DNA of 28,378 nt from Butyrivibrio sp. (GCF_024699075.1 NZ_JAILQF010000187.1:1-28378); one strand, 5' to 3'. Positions 1 through 10,088 are shown, counted from the first letter of the stretch. Numbers and translations are program-made. Notes: generated from the letters alone by a model not told the origin.

Positions 1-372
1 TCTGGTGATGAGCAGATCCTAGAACAGATCGAGAAGCAGTTATCTAAGCTGGAAGACGTTCTCTTTATTAAAAAGCTGGAGTCTCATGAATCGGTATGCA
101 GGGAGCTTATTCTTATAAAGGTTTCCGCAAATGAGAGAACACGTCAGTCCATTATATCGGTGGCGGATATTTTCCGTGCAAATGTCATCGACGTTACCAA
201 GGAGTCTCTGATCATTGAGCTTACGGGTACTACGGATAAACTTGATGCCTTTATAGACATGTTATCCGATTATCAGATCCTGGAGCTTGCCAGAACGGGT
301 ATTACCGGCCTGTCACGAGGCGCCGCTGACATTCAGGACGCAGAGAAGCTTCTTAATCGTACCTATGATTAA
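1..372 (+). CDS. ilvN: Acetolactate synthase small (regulatory) subunit, 5'-truncated
   Basis: The window opens inside this gene; the reading frame is open from base 1 to the TAA at 370-372, giving about 123 residues. The visible part begins in the ACT-domain region (LEDVLFIKKLE) and continues through the C-terminal domain typical of IlvN/IlvH (ELTGTTDKLDAFIDML, then a conserved AARTG-like ELARTGITGLSRG stretch). IlvN binds valine and sets feedback inhibition of the IlvB catalytic subunit, the first step of valine, leucine and isoleucine synthesis. It lies 62 bases upstream of ilvC on the same strand, the usual order, and ilvB is expected just outside the window. The internal GTG at 160 is not a start; homology runs upstream of it. 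Confidence 0.93.
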   Translation, partial: SGDEQILEQIEKQLSKLEDVLFIKKLESHESVCRELILIKVSANERTRQSIISVADIFRANVIDVTKESLIIELTGTTDKLDAFIDMLSDYQILELARTGITGLSRGAADIQDAEKLLNRTYD

Positions 373-401
373 AAACAGATTTTTATAATTATTAATAATA
401 A

Positions 402-1448
<1,047 letters not shown>

Positions 1449-1490
1449 TATAAAGGCTTACATTGTAAAAGTCTGAGGATTACGATAAAC

Positions 1491-1525
1491 TAAAGAGGTG
1501 GCACCTTGATGGTGACACCTCTTTA
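1491..1525 (+). terminator. Hairpin after ilvC, probable (weak) terminator
   Basis: Ten paired bases (TAAAGAGGTG with CACCTCTTTA), one G/A mismatch, then four more pairs (CACC/GGTG) around a TTGAT loop. It lies 43 bases after the ilvC stop. The only U-run is within the 3' arm and the next bases are A-rich, so termination may be partial, leaving read-through into the YfhO-leuCD genes. Confidence 0.5.
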
Positions 1526-1605
1526 ATAAAAAGCAGATTTATATGGTTAAAATAGCTCATATATTGCTTTTTTATCAAGTAATCTATAGGGGAGACTACG
1601 TACAA

Positions 1606-4059
1606 GTGGACAAGCAGCTAGAAGAAATTTCCAATAATATAAATGATAAGGAGAAAGTGACAACAGAGTTTGGCAGGCGCAGAATGTGGTTTTGCATGTT
1701 CTTTCTTGGCTTTGCCATGTATGTTATTGCGGCTTTATATGTGATCATCAAACATGGAGGATTGTTTTTCTATTATGGTGATTACAATGTTCAGCAGGTT
1801 CCATTTTATATTCTTGCTCACAGAGCTGTAAGAAACGGACAATTTTTCTGGAACTGGAATCTTGATCTTGGCGGAGATCTTATAGCGGATCTGTCTTTTT
1901 ATCTGATGGGAAGTCCTTTTTTCTGGATCACAATTCCCTTCCCTGAAAACTGGCTTCCGTATATGATGCCATTTCTGATGGCGCTTAAGTACGGCGTAGC
2001 TTCTGCCAATGCCTTCCTTTATATGAGAAGGTATACAAGGACTAACAGAGGAGCCCAGCTTGGAGCTATTTTGTTTGCCTTCTGCGGATTCAATGCAACC
2101 AATATAGTATTCAATCATTTTACTGATGCCGTTGCATTTTTCCCTTTGTTCATGATAGCTTTTGAAAATCTCTGCGACTTTGATAAGGGGCAGAAAGGAT
2201 TTGTACCAAGCAGATCAAGATGGATATATTTTGTGATCATGACCTGCGTATGCAGCATAGTCAACTATTATTTCTTCTTTGGTCAGGTCATATTCTTTGG
2301 CATATATTTTCTGCTTCGCTATATTCAAGGAAGAAAATTATCCGATATTGGCAAAAATCTCTTAAGACTCATATCAGGCGGCCTTGTAGGTGTTATGATC
2401 GCGGGACTTTTCCTTCTTCTTGCGTTTAACGGAGTGCTTGGTAACAGCAGACTTGATAATTATATACTTGGATATGACATGGTTGTATATTCAAGCGGTT
2501 ATATGTACTGGGACATTATTAAAAGTATGATAATGCTTCCTGATATTATCGGAAGGGGAACACTCTTTTTTACCACGACGGTCAAGAATGCTTCGCTTGC
2601 AGTATATCTGCCTATGTTCGGACTTGCCGGAGTTATAGCTTATTTTAGAAATAAAAAGGGAGTATCGGATTGGAAGAAGAGGATGCTTTTTGCCTCTTTG
2701 ATAATTGCCTTTATACCGGTTCTTAATTCGATGTTCTCTTTGTTCAACTCACAGTATTATGCAAGATGGTTCTATATGCCAATACTTATCATGAGCCTTG
2801 TGACCTGTGAGATGGTAGAAAGGGACAGAGGAGAGAACTTAAGAACAGGAACACTTGCCACGATCATTATGTTCCTTTTGCTTATAGTTATATCAATACT
2901 GCCATCAAGAGATGATGACGGCAATATAGTCTATATGCAGATGGTATCTAATAGCGATATCTTTTGGAGAGATGTTCTTGGTACGGCAGTCTTTTCTTCG
3001 ATACTTATACTAATTGTATTTCTTTCAAGGAAAATAAAGACAAGAGTAAAACTTTCATTTATAGGAACTGTCCTTGCAGGATGCCTTGGAACAATGATCA
3101 TCCTTATAAACGGAAGCTCTCTTATAAGTGATTATGGCATGGAGCAGTGGAAGCTGCAGATGCTTGATACTAAACCTGAAATTGATGAAAGCTCTTTTTG
3201 CAGAATAGAGACTGATTCGACTTCGACCAACTATGAAATGAGGTGGGGAATACCTACTATTCACTGCTTCCTTTCGACAGTGCCCGGTCAGATATTCGAC
3301 TTTTATGAAGGAGCAGCAGGGATTACCCGTTCCGTGGAATCCGATTCGCCTCTTTCAAGAGCGGGACTCAGGGCTATATTGTCGGCAAGATACTATGTTG
3401 AGAATTCAAGGATCAATGACGACGATGAGTTTTTGAATAATGAAGGAACCTTCGACTATGAGCAGGTAAGCACAGAAGAAGGGATGAACGGATTCACCTT
3501 ATTTGAAAATACTAATTATATACCTATGGGATTTACCTTTGACTACTACACATCAGAGTCAGACTGGACTGCAGCAGATCCTTCACAGCTTGACCTGTCA
3601 CTTGTTAAAGTGCTGATCCTTCCTGATGAAGTAGCAAGTATTTATCAGGGTAATATGATAAGGATGAGTGCTTCGGATCTTGCTAATGATGAAATTGATA
3701 TATATCAGTTCAGATCATTATGCAACCAGAGAAAGGCATCTGCCTGCACCGAATTTACTACAACAAGTAATGGGTTTAAGGCGGTTACCAAAGAGTTTGA
3801 TGAGTACGAGCTTGTATTTTTTTCAGTACCAAATGTATCCGGAATGACTGCTACAGTTGATGGCAATGAGGTAGACATAATCACGGCAGATTATGGACTT
3901 ATGGCCATACCGGTAAGTAAGGGAAGTCATGTTATTGAAGTTAAATATAAGCCTACTAATTTCTATCTGGGAATAGGTATTTCTCTTTTAGGAATAGGTA
4001 TACTTATTGCATATATTGTTATGTGTCATATTAAGAAAAACCAGGAGAGTACACTATGA
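1606..4059 (+). CDS. YfhO-family multi-spanning membrane protein (GT-C-like)
   Basis: 817 residues from a GTG at 1606, chosen because AGGGGAG sits at 1588-1594; an in-frame ATG at 1543 has no ribosome site and would add 21 residues. A basic N-terminus precedes a membrane helix (about 27-48), then an outside loop with the [14 protein letters not shown] signature (acidic residue D59) seen in YfhO proteins, many more hydrophobic segments, a long soluble C-terminal region (about 520-780) and a last helix before a KKN tail. YfhO proteins resemble GT-C glycosyltransferases that use lipid-linked sugars to decorate teichoic acids or polysaccharides; the substrate here is unknown. The stop overlaps the leuC start as ATGA, so the two are probably translationally coupled, an unexpected neighbour for leucine genes. 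Confidence 0.85.
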   Translation: MDKQLEEISNNINDKEKVTTEFGRRRMWFCMFFLGFAMYVIAALYVIIKHGGLFFYYGDYNVQQVPFYILAHRAVRNGQFFWNWNLDLGGDLIADLSFYLMGSPFFWITIPFPENWLPYMMPFLMALKYGVASANAFLYMRRYTRTNRGAQLGAILFAFCGFNATNIVFNHFTDAVAFFPLFMIAFENLCDFDKGQKGFVPSRSRWIYFVIMTCVCSIVNYYFFFGQVIFFGIYFLLRYIQGRKLSDIGKNLLRLISGGLVGVMIAGLFLLLAFNGVLGNSRLDNYILGYDMVVYSSGYMYWDIIKSMIMLPDIIGRGTLFFTTTVKNASLAVYLPMFGLAGVIAYFRNKKGVSDWKKRMLFASLIIAFIPVLNSMFSLFNSQYYARWFYMPILIMSLVTCEMVERDRGENLRTGTLATIIMFLLLIVISILPSRDDDGNIVYMQMVSNSDIFWRDVLGTAVFSSILILIVFLSRKIKTRVKLSFIGTVLAGCLGTMIILINGSSLISDYGMEQWKLQMLDTKPEIDESSFCRIETDSTSTNYEMRWGIPTIHCFLSTVPGQIFDFYEGAAGITRSVESDSPLSRAGLRAILSARYYVENSRINDDDEFLNNEGTFDYEQVSTEEGMNGFTLFENTNYIPMGFTFDYYTSESDWTAADPSQLDLSLVKVLILPDEVASIYQGNMIRMSASDLANDEIDIYQFRSLCNQRKASACTEFTTTSNGFKAVTKEFDEYELVFFSVPNVSGMTATVDGNEVDIITADYGLMAIPVSKGSHVIEVKYKPTNFYLGIGISLLGIGILIAYIVMCHIKKNQESTL

Positions 4060-5324
4060 GTGGAATGACTATGAGCCAGAAGATTCTGGCTAAACACGCA
4101 GGACTTGACCATGTTACAGCAGGTCAGCTTATAGAGGCAGATCTTGATCTCGTTCTTGGTAACGATATCACAAGTCCGGTTGCCATTAAAGAGATGGAGA
4201 AGTTCAATACAGATAGCGTATTTGACAAGGACAAGATCGCACTTGTTCCTGACCATTTTGTCCCTAATAAGGACATTAAGTCAGCTGAGAACTGCAAGTG
4301 TGTTCGTGAATTTGCAAGAAAGAACAAGATCACTAACTATTTTGAAGTTGGTAAAATGGGTATTGAGCATGCCCTTCTTCCTGAGAACGGACTTACTGTT
4401 CCCGGAGATCTTATAATTGGTGCAGATTCTCATACTTGTACATATGGAGCACTTGGTGCTTTCTCTACAGGTGTAGGATCTACAGATATGGCTGCAGGTA
4501 TGGCTACAGGTAAAGCATGGTTCAAGGTGCCATCAGCCATTAAATTTAATCTCACAGGCTCTTTTTCCAAATATGTATCAGGTAAGGATCTGATCCTTCA
4601 CATAATTGGAATGATAGGCGTTGACGGCGCTTTATATCAGTCTATGGAATTCACAGGAGAGGGCGTTAAGAGCCTTTCCATGGATGACAGATTCACTATT
4701 GCCAATATGGCAATTGAAGCCGGCGGCAAGAACGGCATCTTCCCTGTTGATGAAAAAACTATTGAGTATCTCAAAGAGCATGCACCTGGCAAGGAATATG
4801 AAGTATTTGAAGCTGATGAAGATGCTGAGTATGTAAGAGTTATTGACATAGATCTTTCAAAACTCACACCTACTGTTTCATTCCCTCATCTTCCTGAAAA
4901 TGCCAAGACTTTTGATCAGATTCCTGAAATTAAGATCGATCAGGTTGTAATAGGTTCATGTACTAACGGCCGTATATCTGACCTTCGCATGGCTGCAGCT
5001 ATTCTTAAGGACAAGCACGTTGCAGAAGGCATAAGATGTATAGTTATTCCGGCTACACAAAAGATATACATGCAGGCTCTTAAGGAAGGACTTCTTGAGA
5101 CCTTTATAAATGCAGGTGCAATAATTTCAACTCCTACCTGCGGCCCGTGTCTTGGCGGATATATGGGAGTACTTGCAAGTAAGGAAAGATGTGTATCTAC
5201 AACAAATCGTAACTTTGTAGGTCGTATGGGTGCTGTTGATTCTGAGATATATCTTGCATCCCCTGAAGTTGCAGCAGCAAGTGCTGTTACAGGCAAGATC
5301 TCACAGCCATCTGAAATTATGTAA
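4056..5324 (+). CDS. leuC: 3-isopropylmalate dehydratase large subunit
   Basis: 422 residues, the shorter LeuC/homoaconitase-type form found in archaea and many anaerobes rather than the roughly 465-residue proteobacterial form. With LeuD it isomerises 2-isopropylmalate to 3-isopropylmalate in leucine synthesis. The [4Fe-4S] ligands are visible: C302 in [10 protein letters not shown], and C362 and C365 in PTCGPCLGG; the active-site GADSHT motif is at 122-127. AGGAG at 4043-4047 serves the ATG at 4056, which overlaps the preceding stop; a second in-frame ATG follows at 4065-4070. leuD follows after a 67-base gap. Confidence 0.96.
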   Translation: MSGMTMSQKILAKHAGLDHVTAGQLIEADLDLVLGNDITSPVAIKEMEKFNTDSVFDKDKIALVPDHFVPNKDIKSAENCKCVREFARKNKITNYFEVGKMGIEHALLPENGLTVPGDLIIGADSHTCTYGALGAFSTGVGSTDMAAGMATGKAWFKVPSAIKFNLTGSFSKYVSGKDLILHIIGMIGVDGALYQSMEFTGEGVKSLSMDDRFTIANMAIEAGGKNGIFPVDEKTIEYLKEHAPGKEYEVFEADEDAEYVRVIDIDLSKLTPTVSFPHLPENAKTFDQIPEIKIDQVVIGSCTNGRISDLRMAAAILKDKHVAEGIRCIVIPATQKIYMQALKEGLLETFINAGAIISTPTCGPCLGGYMGVLASKERCVSTTNRNFVGRMGAVDSEIYLASPEVAAASAVTGKISQPSEIM

Positions 5325-5391
5325 TATTTGATTTTATGTATTACTTGTGGCTTATAACGGCCGGGCATATGGCGATTTTATGGAGGATAAT

Positions 5392-5880
5392 ATGGAGAAC
5401 GCTAACGGTAAGGTTTTTAAATTTGGAGATAACGTAGATACAGACGTTATAATTCCTGCAAGATATCTTAATAATACAGATCCCAAAGATCTTGCTGCTC
5501 ATTGCATGGAAGATATTGATAAGGACTTTGTAAATAAAGTAAATAAAGGCGATATCATCGTTGCCAATAAAAATTTTGGATGCGGATCTTCTCGTGAGCA
5601 CGCACCTATAGCTATCAAAGCTGCAGGCGTATCCTGCGTTATAGCTGAAACATTTGCAAGAATTTTCTATAGAAATTCTATTAATATAGGCCTTCCTATT
5701 ATTGAATGTCCTGAAGCAGCAAAGGAAATTAATTCCGGTGATGTAGTGAATATTGACTTTGATAGTGGTATTATAACTAATGAGTCCACCGGCAAAAAAT
5801 ATCAGGGACAGGCATTTCCTGCTTTTATGCAGAAGATTATTGATTGCGGCGGTCTCGTAAATTATATAAATACAAAATAA
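5392..5880 (+). CDS. leuD: 3-isopropylmalate dehydratase small subunit
   Basis: 162 residues from the ATG at 5392, chosen because GGAGG at 5382-5386 is spaced five bases and because the family begins close to [15 protein letters not shown]; the frame stays open upstream to a GTG at 5347 and an ATG at 5380, which are less likely. It carries the substrate-recognition motif [10 protein letters not shown] at 63-72 and the [12 protein letters not shown]-terminal signature. It forms the swivel domain that joins LeuC to complete the active site. It sits between leuC and an Fe-S carrier ATPase, 16 bases before the latter. Confidence 0.96.
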   Translation: MENANGKVFKFGDNVDTDVIIPARYLNNTDPKDLAAHCMEDIDKDFVNKVNKGDIIVANKNFGCGSSREHAPIAIKAAGVSCVIAETFARIFYRNSINIGLPIIECPEAAKEINSGDVVNIDFDSGIITNESTGKKYQGQAFPAFMQKIIDCGGLVNYINTK

Positions 5881-5896
5881 TTTATTGGAGGTTTTA

Positions 5897-6712
5897 ATGG
5901 CAGACGAAGAATTAAGAAAAAAATTCGCAGCTAAAAAGCCTGTGAATTTTAAGGTAGATCCTGCAGAAGGTACTCATGTTAAGAAAGTCATAGGAGTAGT
6001 ATCAGGTAAAGGCGGAGTTGGTAAGAGCTTTGTAACAGCTATGTCAGCATGTGCTATGAATCGTGAAGGCTTTAAGACAGCCATCATGGATGCTGATATA
6101 ACCGGTCCTTCTATTCCTAAGATGTTCGGAGTATCCAGTGTTAAGCAGGTTAATGAACAGGGACTTATAATTCCTGCTTCATCAGGTAAGGGAATCGACA
6201 TAATGTCAATAAACCTCCTTATGCAGAAAGAGACTGATCCTGTTATATGGAGAGGCCCTGTTATTGCCGGAGTTGTTAAGCAGTTCTGGTCAGAAGTATG
6301 CTGGGGCGATGTTGATTATATGTTCGTAGATATGCCTCCGGGAACAGGAGATGTACCGCTTACAGTATTCCAGTCACTTCCGGTTGATGGAATAATTGTT
6401 GTTGCTACACCTCAGGATCTTGTAGCTATGATCGTTGATAAGGCTGTTAATATGGCCAAGATGATGAAGATCCCTGTAATCGGACTTGTTGAGAACATGA
6501 GCTACATGAAGTGTCCTCATTGCGGAGAGATGATCTCTATATTTGGTGAAAGTAACCTTGATTCATATGCAGCATCAAAGGGGCTTGATGTACTTGGACG
6601 TCTTCCTCTTGATTCTTCTTATGCTAAGCTTTGTGATAACGGACAGATAGAAGATCTGATATCTGAAGATCTTGATCAGCTTGTATACAGACTTAAGTCT
6701 CTTAGTGAATAA
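5897..6712 (+). CDS. mrp: Mrp/NBP35/ApbC-type P-loop ATPase, Fe-S cluster carrier
   Basis: 271 residues. The deviant Walker A GKGGVGKS is at 37-44, the Walker B-like DMPPGTGD at 145-152, and a CPHC motif at 206-209 that in this family bridges a [4Fe-4S] cluster between two subunits. Such proteins accept and pass on Fe-S clusters to apo-enzymes in the cytosol. GGAGG at 5887-5891 supports the ATG at 5897 over a TTG at 5885. The position directly after leuCD, whose product needs a [4Fe-4S] cluster, suggests co-production of enzyme and cluster donor; that link is inference. The short N-terminus lacks the DUF59 domain found in many longer Mrp proteins. Confidence 0.9.
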   Translation: MADEELRKKFAAKKPVNFKVDPAEGTHVKKVIGVVSGKGGVGKSFVTAMSACAMNREGFKTAIMDADITGPSIPKMFGVSSVKQVNEQGLIIPASSGKGIDIMSINLLMQKETDPVIWRGPVIAGVVKQFWSEVCWGDVDYMFVDMPPGTGDVPLTVFQSLPVDGIIVVATPQDLVAMIVDKAVNMAKMMKIPVIGLVENMSYMKCPHCGEMISIFGESNLDSYAASKGLDVLGRLPLDSSYAKLCDNGQIEDLISEDLDQLVYRLKSLSE

Positions 6713-6782
6713 TATGTCTGTTTTATAACGGGCAAATCGCATTATAAATGCGGATTTGACACAATGTTATGAGGAGGCAGAT

Positions 6783-8237
6783 TTGAAATTCAGACCGGAC
6801 AAGAACCAGATCACATGGAGCATCACCGGAATTGTAACAGCTCTTGTTGTTATGCTTATTTATTATGTCATTTTTAAGGGCGGTTATATTATTTCGGGTT
6901 TGCATTCCATAGTTGATGGAATGGAAGGAGTAGTAACCGGTCTTGCACTGGGATATATACTATCTCCGATCCTGAATTTTGTTGAGCAGAAGATTCTTGA
7001 GAAGATCTGGGAGAAGGCTGGAGCAAAGCGAGATGAGAACGGAGAATTCCGTCACAAGCAGCTTATAAGGAATATAGCTATTATTATCACAATGGCTTTT
7101 GTTATTTTCATTATATGGGCCTGCATGTATTACATCATCCCTCAGATATATCAGAGTATTAGAGATATTATTCGTAATATCCCTACTTACTACAGGAATA
7201 TCGATCTTGCTATCAATAGATTTTTGGAATCATCTGATCCTACAACTATCAGTACCGTTAACGGCATTGCTGATCAGATATATGTCAGAATCAATAGTTA
7301 TGTTCAGGAGACTGTTCTTCCTAATATTTCTCAGATACTGACTATGATATCCAAGCAGGCAATCAATGTTATTAACAGCTTTATAAATCTTATCGTAGGA
7401 CTTATCGTTGCTATATATGTACTTAATTCCAAGGAAAGCTTTTGCGGTAAAGGAAAGAAGATGGCTTATGCTTTCTTTAGGGAAGATATCGCTAATGAAG
7501 TCATATCATCTTCAAGGCTCATACATACTACTTTTACAGGCTTTATAACAGGTAAGATCGTTGATTCCGCAATTATAGGACTCCTTTGCTTTATAGGCTG
7601 CAGGATCATGGATATTCCATATTATCTGCTTATTTCTGTAATTGTTGGTATTGCCAATATAATCCCGTTTTTTGGGCCTTATATTGGAGGCGGCTTTGGA
7701 TTTTTGATACTTATTCTTATAAGCCCTTTATCAGCTCTTGAATTTATCGTATTTGTTATCATATTGCAGCAGATCGACGGCAATATCATAGGACCTAAGA
7801 TCCTTGGTAATTCAACCGGTCTTTCAAGCTTCTGGGTTATTTTTGCGATCATGCTTTTTGGAAGCTTGTGGGGATTTGCAGGATGGATACTGGGCGTTCC
7901 TGTATTTGCTGTTATCTATTCGCTTATTTCAAGAGTTACAGACCATTATCTTGATAAGAATCATCTTCCTACAGATGAGGAGACCTATATAGATACTGCT
8001 TACATAGAAGAGGGTAAGTTTCACTACCTTGGTGATCCCAACAGTACCAAGTACAGATCACAGAAGGCAGGTTCGTCCTGGAGCAGGATATTTAGATCCA
8101 AACACAAGGAGGAACATAAAAAGTCTCATAAGAGCAAGAATCCTGACGTTATAAAGGTGCAGGAAAGCGGTTCTGTTTCCCAGAACACCGAGAATAAAAA
8201 TACTCAGGGTAGTGATATTAAAAAAGATCAAGAATAA
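6783..8237 (+). CDS. AI-2E family (PerM/UPF0118) membrane protein
   Basis: 484 residues from a TTG at 6783 with AGGAGG at 6772-6777; an in-frame TTG at 6756 has no ribosome site. About eight hydrophobic segments are seen, starting at about residues 12-35, with the conserved IIPFFGPYIGGG stretch and a LQQIDGNIIGPKILG motif that mark this family. The last 90 residues are charged and basic (a KHKEEHKKSHKSK stretch), likely cytoplasmic. Members have been linked to autoinducer-2 export, Na+/H+ exchange or other small-molecule flux; nothing here decides which. A short hairpin (6734-6757) precedes the gene. Followed by a weak hairpin and the ilvE promoter. Confidence 0.88.
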   Translation: MKFRPDKNQITWSITGIVTALVVMLIYYVIFKGGYIISGLHSIVDGMEGVVTGLALGYILSPILNFVEQKILEKIWEKAGAKRDENGEFRHKQLIRNIAIIITMAFVIFIIWACMYYIIPQIYQSIRDIIRNIPTYYRNIDLAINRFLESSDPTTISTVNGIADQIYVRINSYVQETVLPNISQILTMISKQAINVINSFINLIVGLIVAIYVLNSKESFCGKGKKMAYAFFREDIANEVISSSRLIHTTFTGFITGKIVDSAIIGLLCFIGCRIMDIPYYLLISVIVGIANIIPFFGPYIGGGFGFLILILISPLSALEFIVFVIILQQIDGNIIGPKILGNSTGLSSFWVIFAIMLFGSLWGFAGWILGVPVFAVIYSLISRVTDHYLDKNHLPTDEETYIDTAYIEEGKFHYLGDPNSTKYRSQKAGSSWSRIFRSKHKEEHKKSHKSKNPDVIKVQESGSVSQNTENKNTQGSDIKKDQE

Positions 8238-8245
8238 AAATTTTA

Positions 8246-8276
8246 AAACTGTTAAAGATTGTATTCTTGACAGTTT
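8246..8276 (+). terminator. Weak hairpin after the AI-2E gene, overlapping the ilvE -35 box
   Basis: AAACTGTTAA(A)G pairs with CTTGACAGTTT around an eight-base loop, with one U-G wobble and one bulge. It starts nine bases after the AI-2E stop. No clean U-run follows, so termination would be inefficient. Its 3' arm contains the TTGACA hexamer of the next promoter. Confidence 0.35.
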
Positions 8277-8294
8277 GATATTTGGAATTATAAT
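8267..8294 (+). promoter_or_regulatory. Consensus vegetative promoter of ilvE
   Basis: TTGACA (8267-8272), a 16-base spacer, and TATAAT (8289-8294): both hexamers match the housekeeping sigma consensus exactly. Transcription should begin near 8301, leaving a leader of about 80 bases. Confidence 0.75.
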
Positions 8295-8306
8295 AATTTT
8301 AATCAA

Positions 8307-8320
8307 TTTAACATGTTAAA
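8307..8320. promoter_or_regulatory. Perfect 14-bp palindrome at the ilvE start site, candidate operator
   Basis: TTTAACATGTTAAA reads the same on both strands and lies about 6-19 bases downstream of the predicted transcription start, a position where a dimeric repressor would block RNA polymerase. An ATGTACAT palindrome follows at 8322-8329. No regulator is identified. Confidence 0.4.
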
Positions 8321-8380
8321 AATGTACATATGCTTTGCAAATGTATTGGGAGGAAAATTTTAAGAAAAGAGGATTTGGAA

Positions 8381-9418
8381 ATGGCTAAGAAAGAACTCGA
8401 CTGGAGTAACATCGGTTTTAGTTACATACCTACTGACTACAGATATGTATCTAATTACAAGGACGGAAAATGGGATGATGGTGAGATCACCACAGATGCA
8501 AGAGTTATTTTAAGTGAGGATTCCGGAGTTCTCCACTATGCTCAGGAATGTTTCGAAGGACTTAAGGCATATGAGACTAAGGATGGCAAAATAGTTACTT
8601 TCCGTCCTGATCTTAACGCATCACGTATGCTTGATTCTGCTGCAAGACTTGAAATGCCTCAGTTCCCTGCAGACAGATTCATGAAGGCTGTAGAAGAAGT
8701 TGTAGCAGCCAACAAGGACTGGGTTCCTCCGTATGGAAGCGGCGCTACACTTTATATTCGTCCTGTTATGTTCGCAACAGGTAATGTAATTGGAGTTAAG
8801 CCTGCAGATGAGTATCAGTTCAGAATCTTCTGTACACCTGTAGGACCATACTTCAAGGGCGGTGCTAAGCCTATCGTTGTTAAGATCTCTGATTTTGACA
8901 GAGCAGCACCACACGGAACAGGTAATATTAAAGCTGGTCTTAACTATGCAATGAGCCTTCATGCAATTGTTAAAGCTCATGAAGAGGGATTTGCAGAGAA
9001 TGTATATCTTGATGCTGAGTCACGTACTTATATCGAAGAGACTGGCGGAGCTAACATCATCTTCGTTACTAAAGATGGCGGACTTGTAGTTCCTAAGTCA
9101 CATACAGATTCTATTCTTCCTTCTATCACAAGAAGATCAATTGTTCAGGTTGCAAGAGACATTCTTGGTCTTAACGTAGAAGAGAGACCTGTTAAGCTTT
9201 CAGAGGTTCCTGAATTCGTAGAGATGGGTCTTTGTGGTACAGCAGCTGTTATCAGCCCTGTAGGCAAGATCAATGATCACGGCAAGGAAATCTGCTTTGC
9301 TAGTGGTATGGATGAGATGGGACCTGTTATTAAGAAGCTTTACGACACACTCACAGGTATCCAGATGGGCAGCGTAGAAGGACCCGAAGGATGGATCCAC
9401 GAGATCTGCGAAGCATAA
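8381..9418 (+). CDS. ilvE: Branched-chain amino acid aminotransferase
   Basis: 345 residues, a fold-type IV PLP enzyme that transfers amino groups between glutamate and the 2-keto acids of valine, leucine and isoleucine. The PLP lysine is K184 in GTGNIKAGLNYA; HYAQECFEGLKAY near 52-64 and the YIEETGGANIIFV stretch near the glycine-rich phosphate site are typical of the BCAT II group. The ATG at 8381 is preceded by AGAGGA at 8368-8373; an earlier in-frame TTG at 8330 would add 17 residues unlike the family. It is a single-gene unit with its own promoter, a palindrome in the leader and a strong terminator, so it is controlled apart from the ilvC-leuCD genes. Confidence 0.97.
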   Translation: MAKKELDWSNIGFSYIPTDYRYVSNYKDGKWDDGEITTDARVILSEDSGVLHYAQECFEGLKAYETKDGKIVTFRPDLNASRMLDSAARLEMPQFPADRFMKAVEEVVAANKDWVPPYGSGATLYIRPVMFATGNVIGVKPADEYQFRIFCTPVGPYFKGGAKPIVVKISDFDRAAPHGTGNIKAGLNYAMSLHAIVKAHEEGFAENVYLDAESRTYIEETGGANIIFVTKDGGLVVPKSHTDSILPSITRRSIVQVARDILGLNVEERPVKLSEVPEFVEMGLCGTAAVISPVGKINDHGKEICFASGMDEMGPVIKKLYDTLTGIQMGSVEGPEGWIHEICEA

Positions 9419-9446
9419 TTCATATATTATAAGACTGATAATAAAT

Positions 9447-9496
9447 AAGTCGCCTGCGTGGTAGCCTTATATGGGCTACGGCGCGGCGACTTTTTT
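9447..9496 (+). terminator. Strong intrinsic terminator of ilvE
   Basis: AAGTCGCC (9447-9454) pairs with GGCGACTT (9485-9492), with an inner GTAGCC/GGCTAC stem around a short loop, and six T's end the structure (9491-9496). It begins 29 bases after the ilvE stop. Confidence 0.92.
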
Positions 9497-9549
9497 AATA
9501 GATATTTATAATGGAGTTAGCTTATAGAAGTTTTTAATACTATGTATTA

Positions 9550-9867
9550 TTATTGTTTGTCTGATGCGACTATGGCTGAGTTTTGATTTGCATTTGTCTG
9601 GCGCATCATTTTGATTGCTTCTACAGCTGTTTCGTATATAAGGTACATTTCGTTACCTTCTGATGTGCTTCTGTTACATCTGTTCATGTTGCTTTCAAAA
9701 AAGTCACTGGCTTTTTGAATAGTAGTAGCACTTATTATATGTCCGTTACAGTAGAATGTGCCTGTGCCTTTATCATATTTGTTTTCAACATATTTGGTTG
9801 CTGAAAAGTTGCCGGCTCCCATGGCTGCTGCCAGTCCGTTGATTAAATCGCTTCTGTCTTTTGTCAT
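9550..9867 (-). CDS. Hypothetical 105-residue protein
   Basis: A lone minus-strand gene between two plus-strand units. The start is supported by GAGGTGG directly upstream of the ATG on the minus strand. No known domain is recognised. It is hydrophilic with no membrane segment or signal peptide; the N-terminus (DRSDLINGLAAAMGAG) looks helical, the middle has a FYCNGHIIS turn with the first of two cysteines, and the C-terminal half (YETAVEAIKMMRQT) is probably an amphipathic helix. A secreted-effector-like small helical protein or a regulator are both possible; neither can be argued strongly. A possible promoter lies at 9932-9960. Confidence 0.7.
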   Translation of the reverse strand: MTKDRSDLINGLAAAMGAGNFSATKYVENKYDKGTGTFYCNGHIISATTIQKASDFFESNMNRCNRSTSEGNEMYLIYETAVEAIKMMRQTNANQNSAIVASDKQ

Positions 9868-9931
9868 TGTCCACCTCTTGATAATTCAAAAATCATAATT
9901 AAACAACCCTCATAAATTTTAAACCTAAATT

Positions 9932-9960
9932 ATGATAATCCTAATGGAAACTAAAATCAA
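9932..9960 (-). promoter_or_regulatory. Possible promoter of the 105-residue gene
   Basis: On the minus strand TTGATT (9960-9955), a 17-base spacer and TATCAT (9937-9932) match the vegetative consensus at 4/6 and 5/6 positions, about 65 bases upstream of the start codon. Confidence 0.35.
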
Positions 9961-10042
9961 TTATAAGTTTTCCACAAAATAAAATCATATATTACACAAA
10001 ATCTATCTAAATTTTTGGATTTATCAAATGAATTAAAAAATC

Positions 10043-10076
10043 ATCTTAAAAGGCAGATTTTATGGGCTTTTAAGAT
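10043..10076. repeat. Inverted repeat upstream of the phosphatase promoter
   Basis: ATCTTAAAAG (10043-10052) and CTTTTAAGAT (10067-10076) are exact inverted copies separated by 14 bases. It ends 12 bases before the -35 box at 10089, so it may be an operator for that promoter; as an RNA hairpin it lacks a U-run. Confidence 0.45.
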
Positions 10077-10088
10077 ATTATAGAAGCT

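Noticed and set aside
1491..1525. T-box-like sequence (GAGGTGGCACC) before the YfhO-leuC genes
   Set aside because: The core resembles the T-box bulge motif, but only 43 bases separate it from the ilvC stop, so there is no room for a specifier stem, and the downstream CGCG part is missing. It reads better as a simple hairpin.
1543..1605. N-terminal extension of the YfhO protein from the ATG at 1543
   Set aside because: There is no ribosome site before it, and a good one precedes the GTG at 1606.
6734..6757. Hairpin AAATCGCATT / AATGC-G-GATTT before the AI-2E gene
   Set aside because: Ten pairs but a three-base loop and no U-run; no promoter or known leader class nearby, so it is only mentioned in the gene entry.
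6756..6761. TTGACA hexamer upstream of the AI-2E gene
   Set aside because: A -10 box at the proper spacing would fall at the ribosome site or in the coding region, and none is seen.
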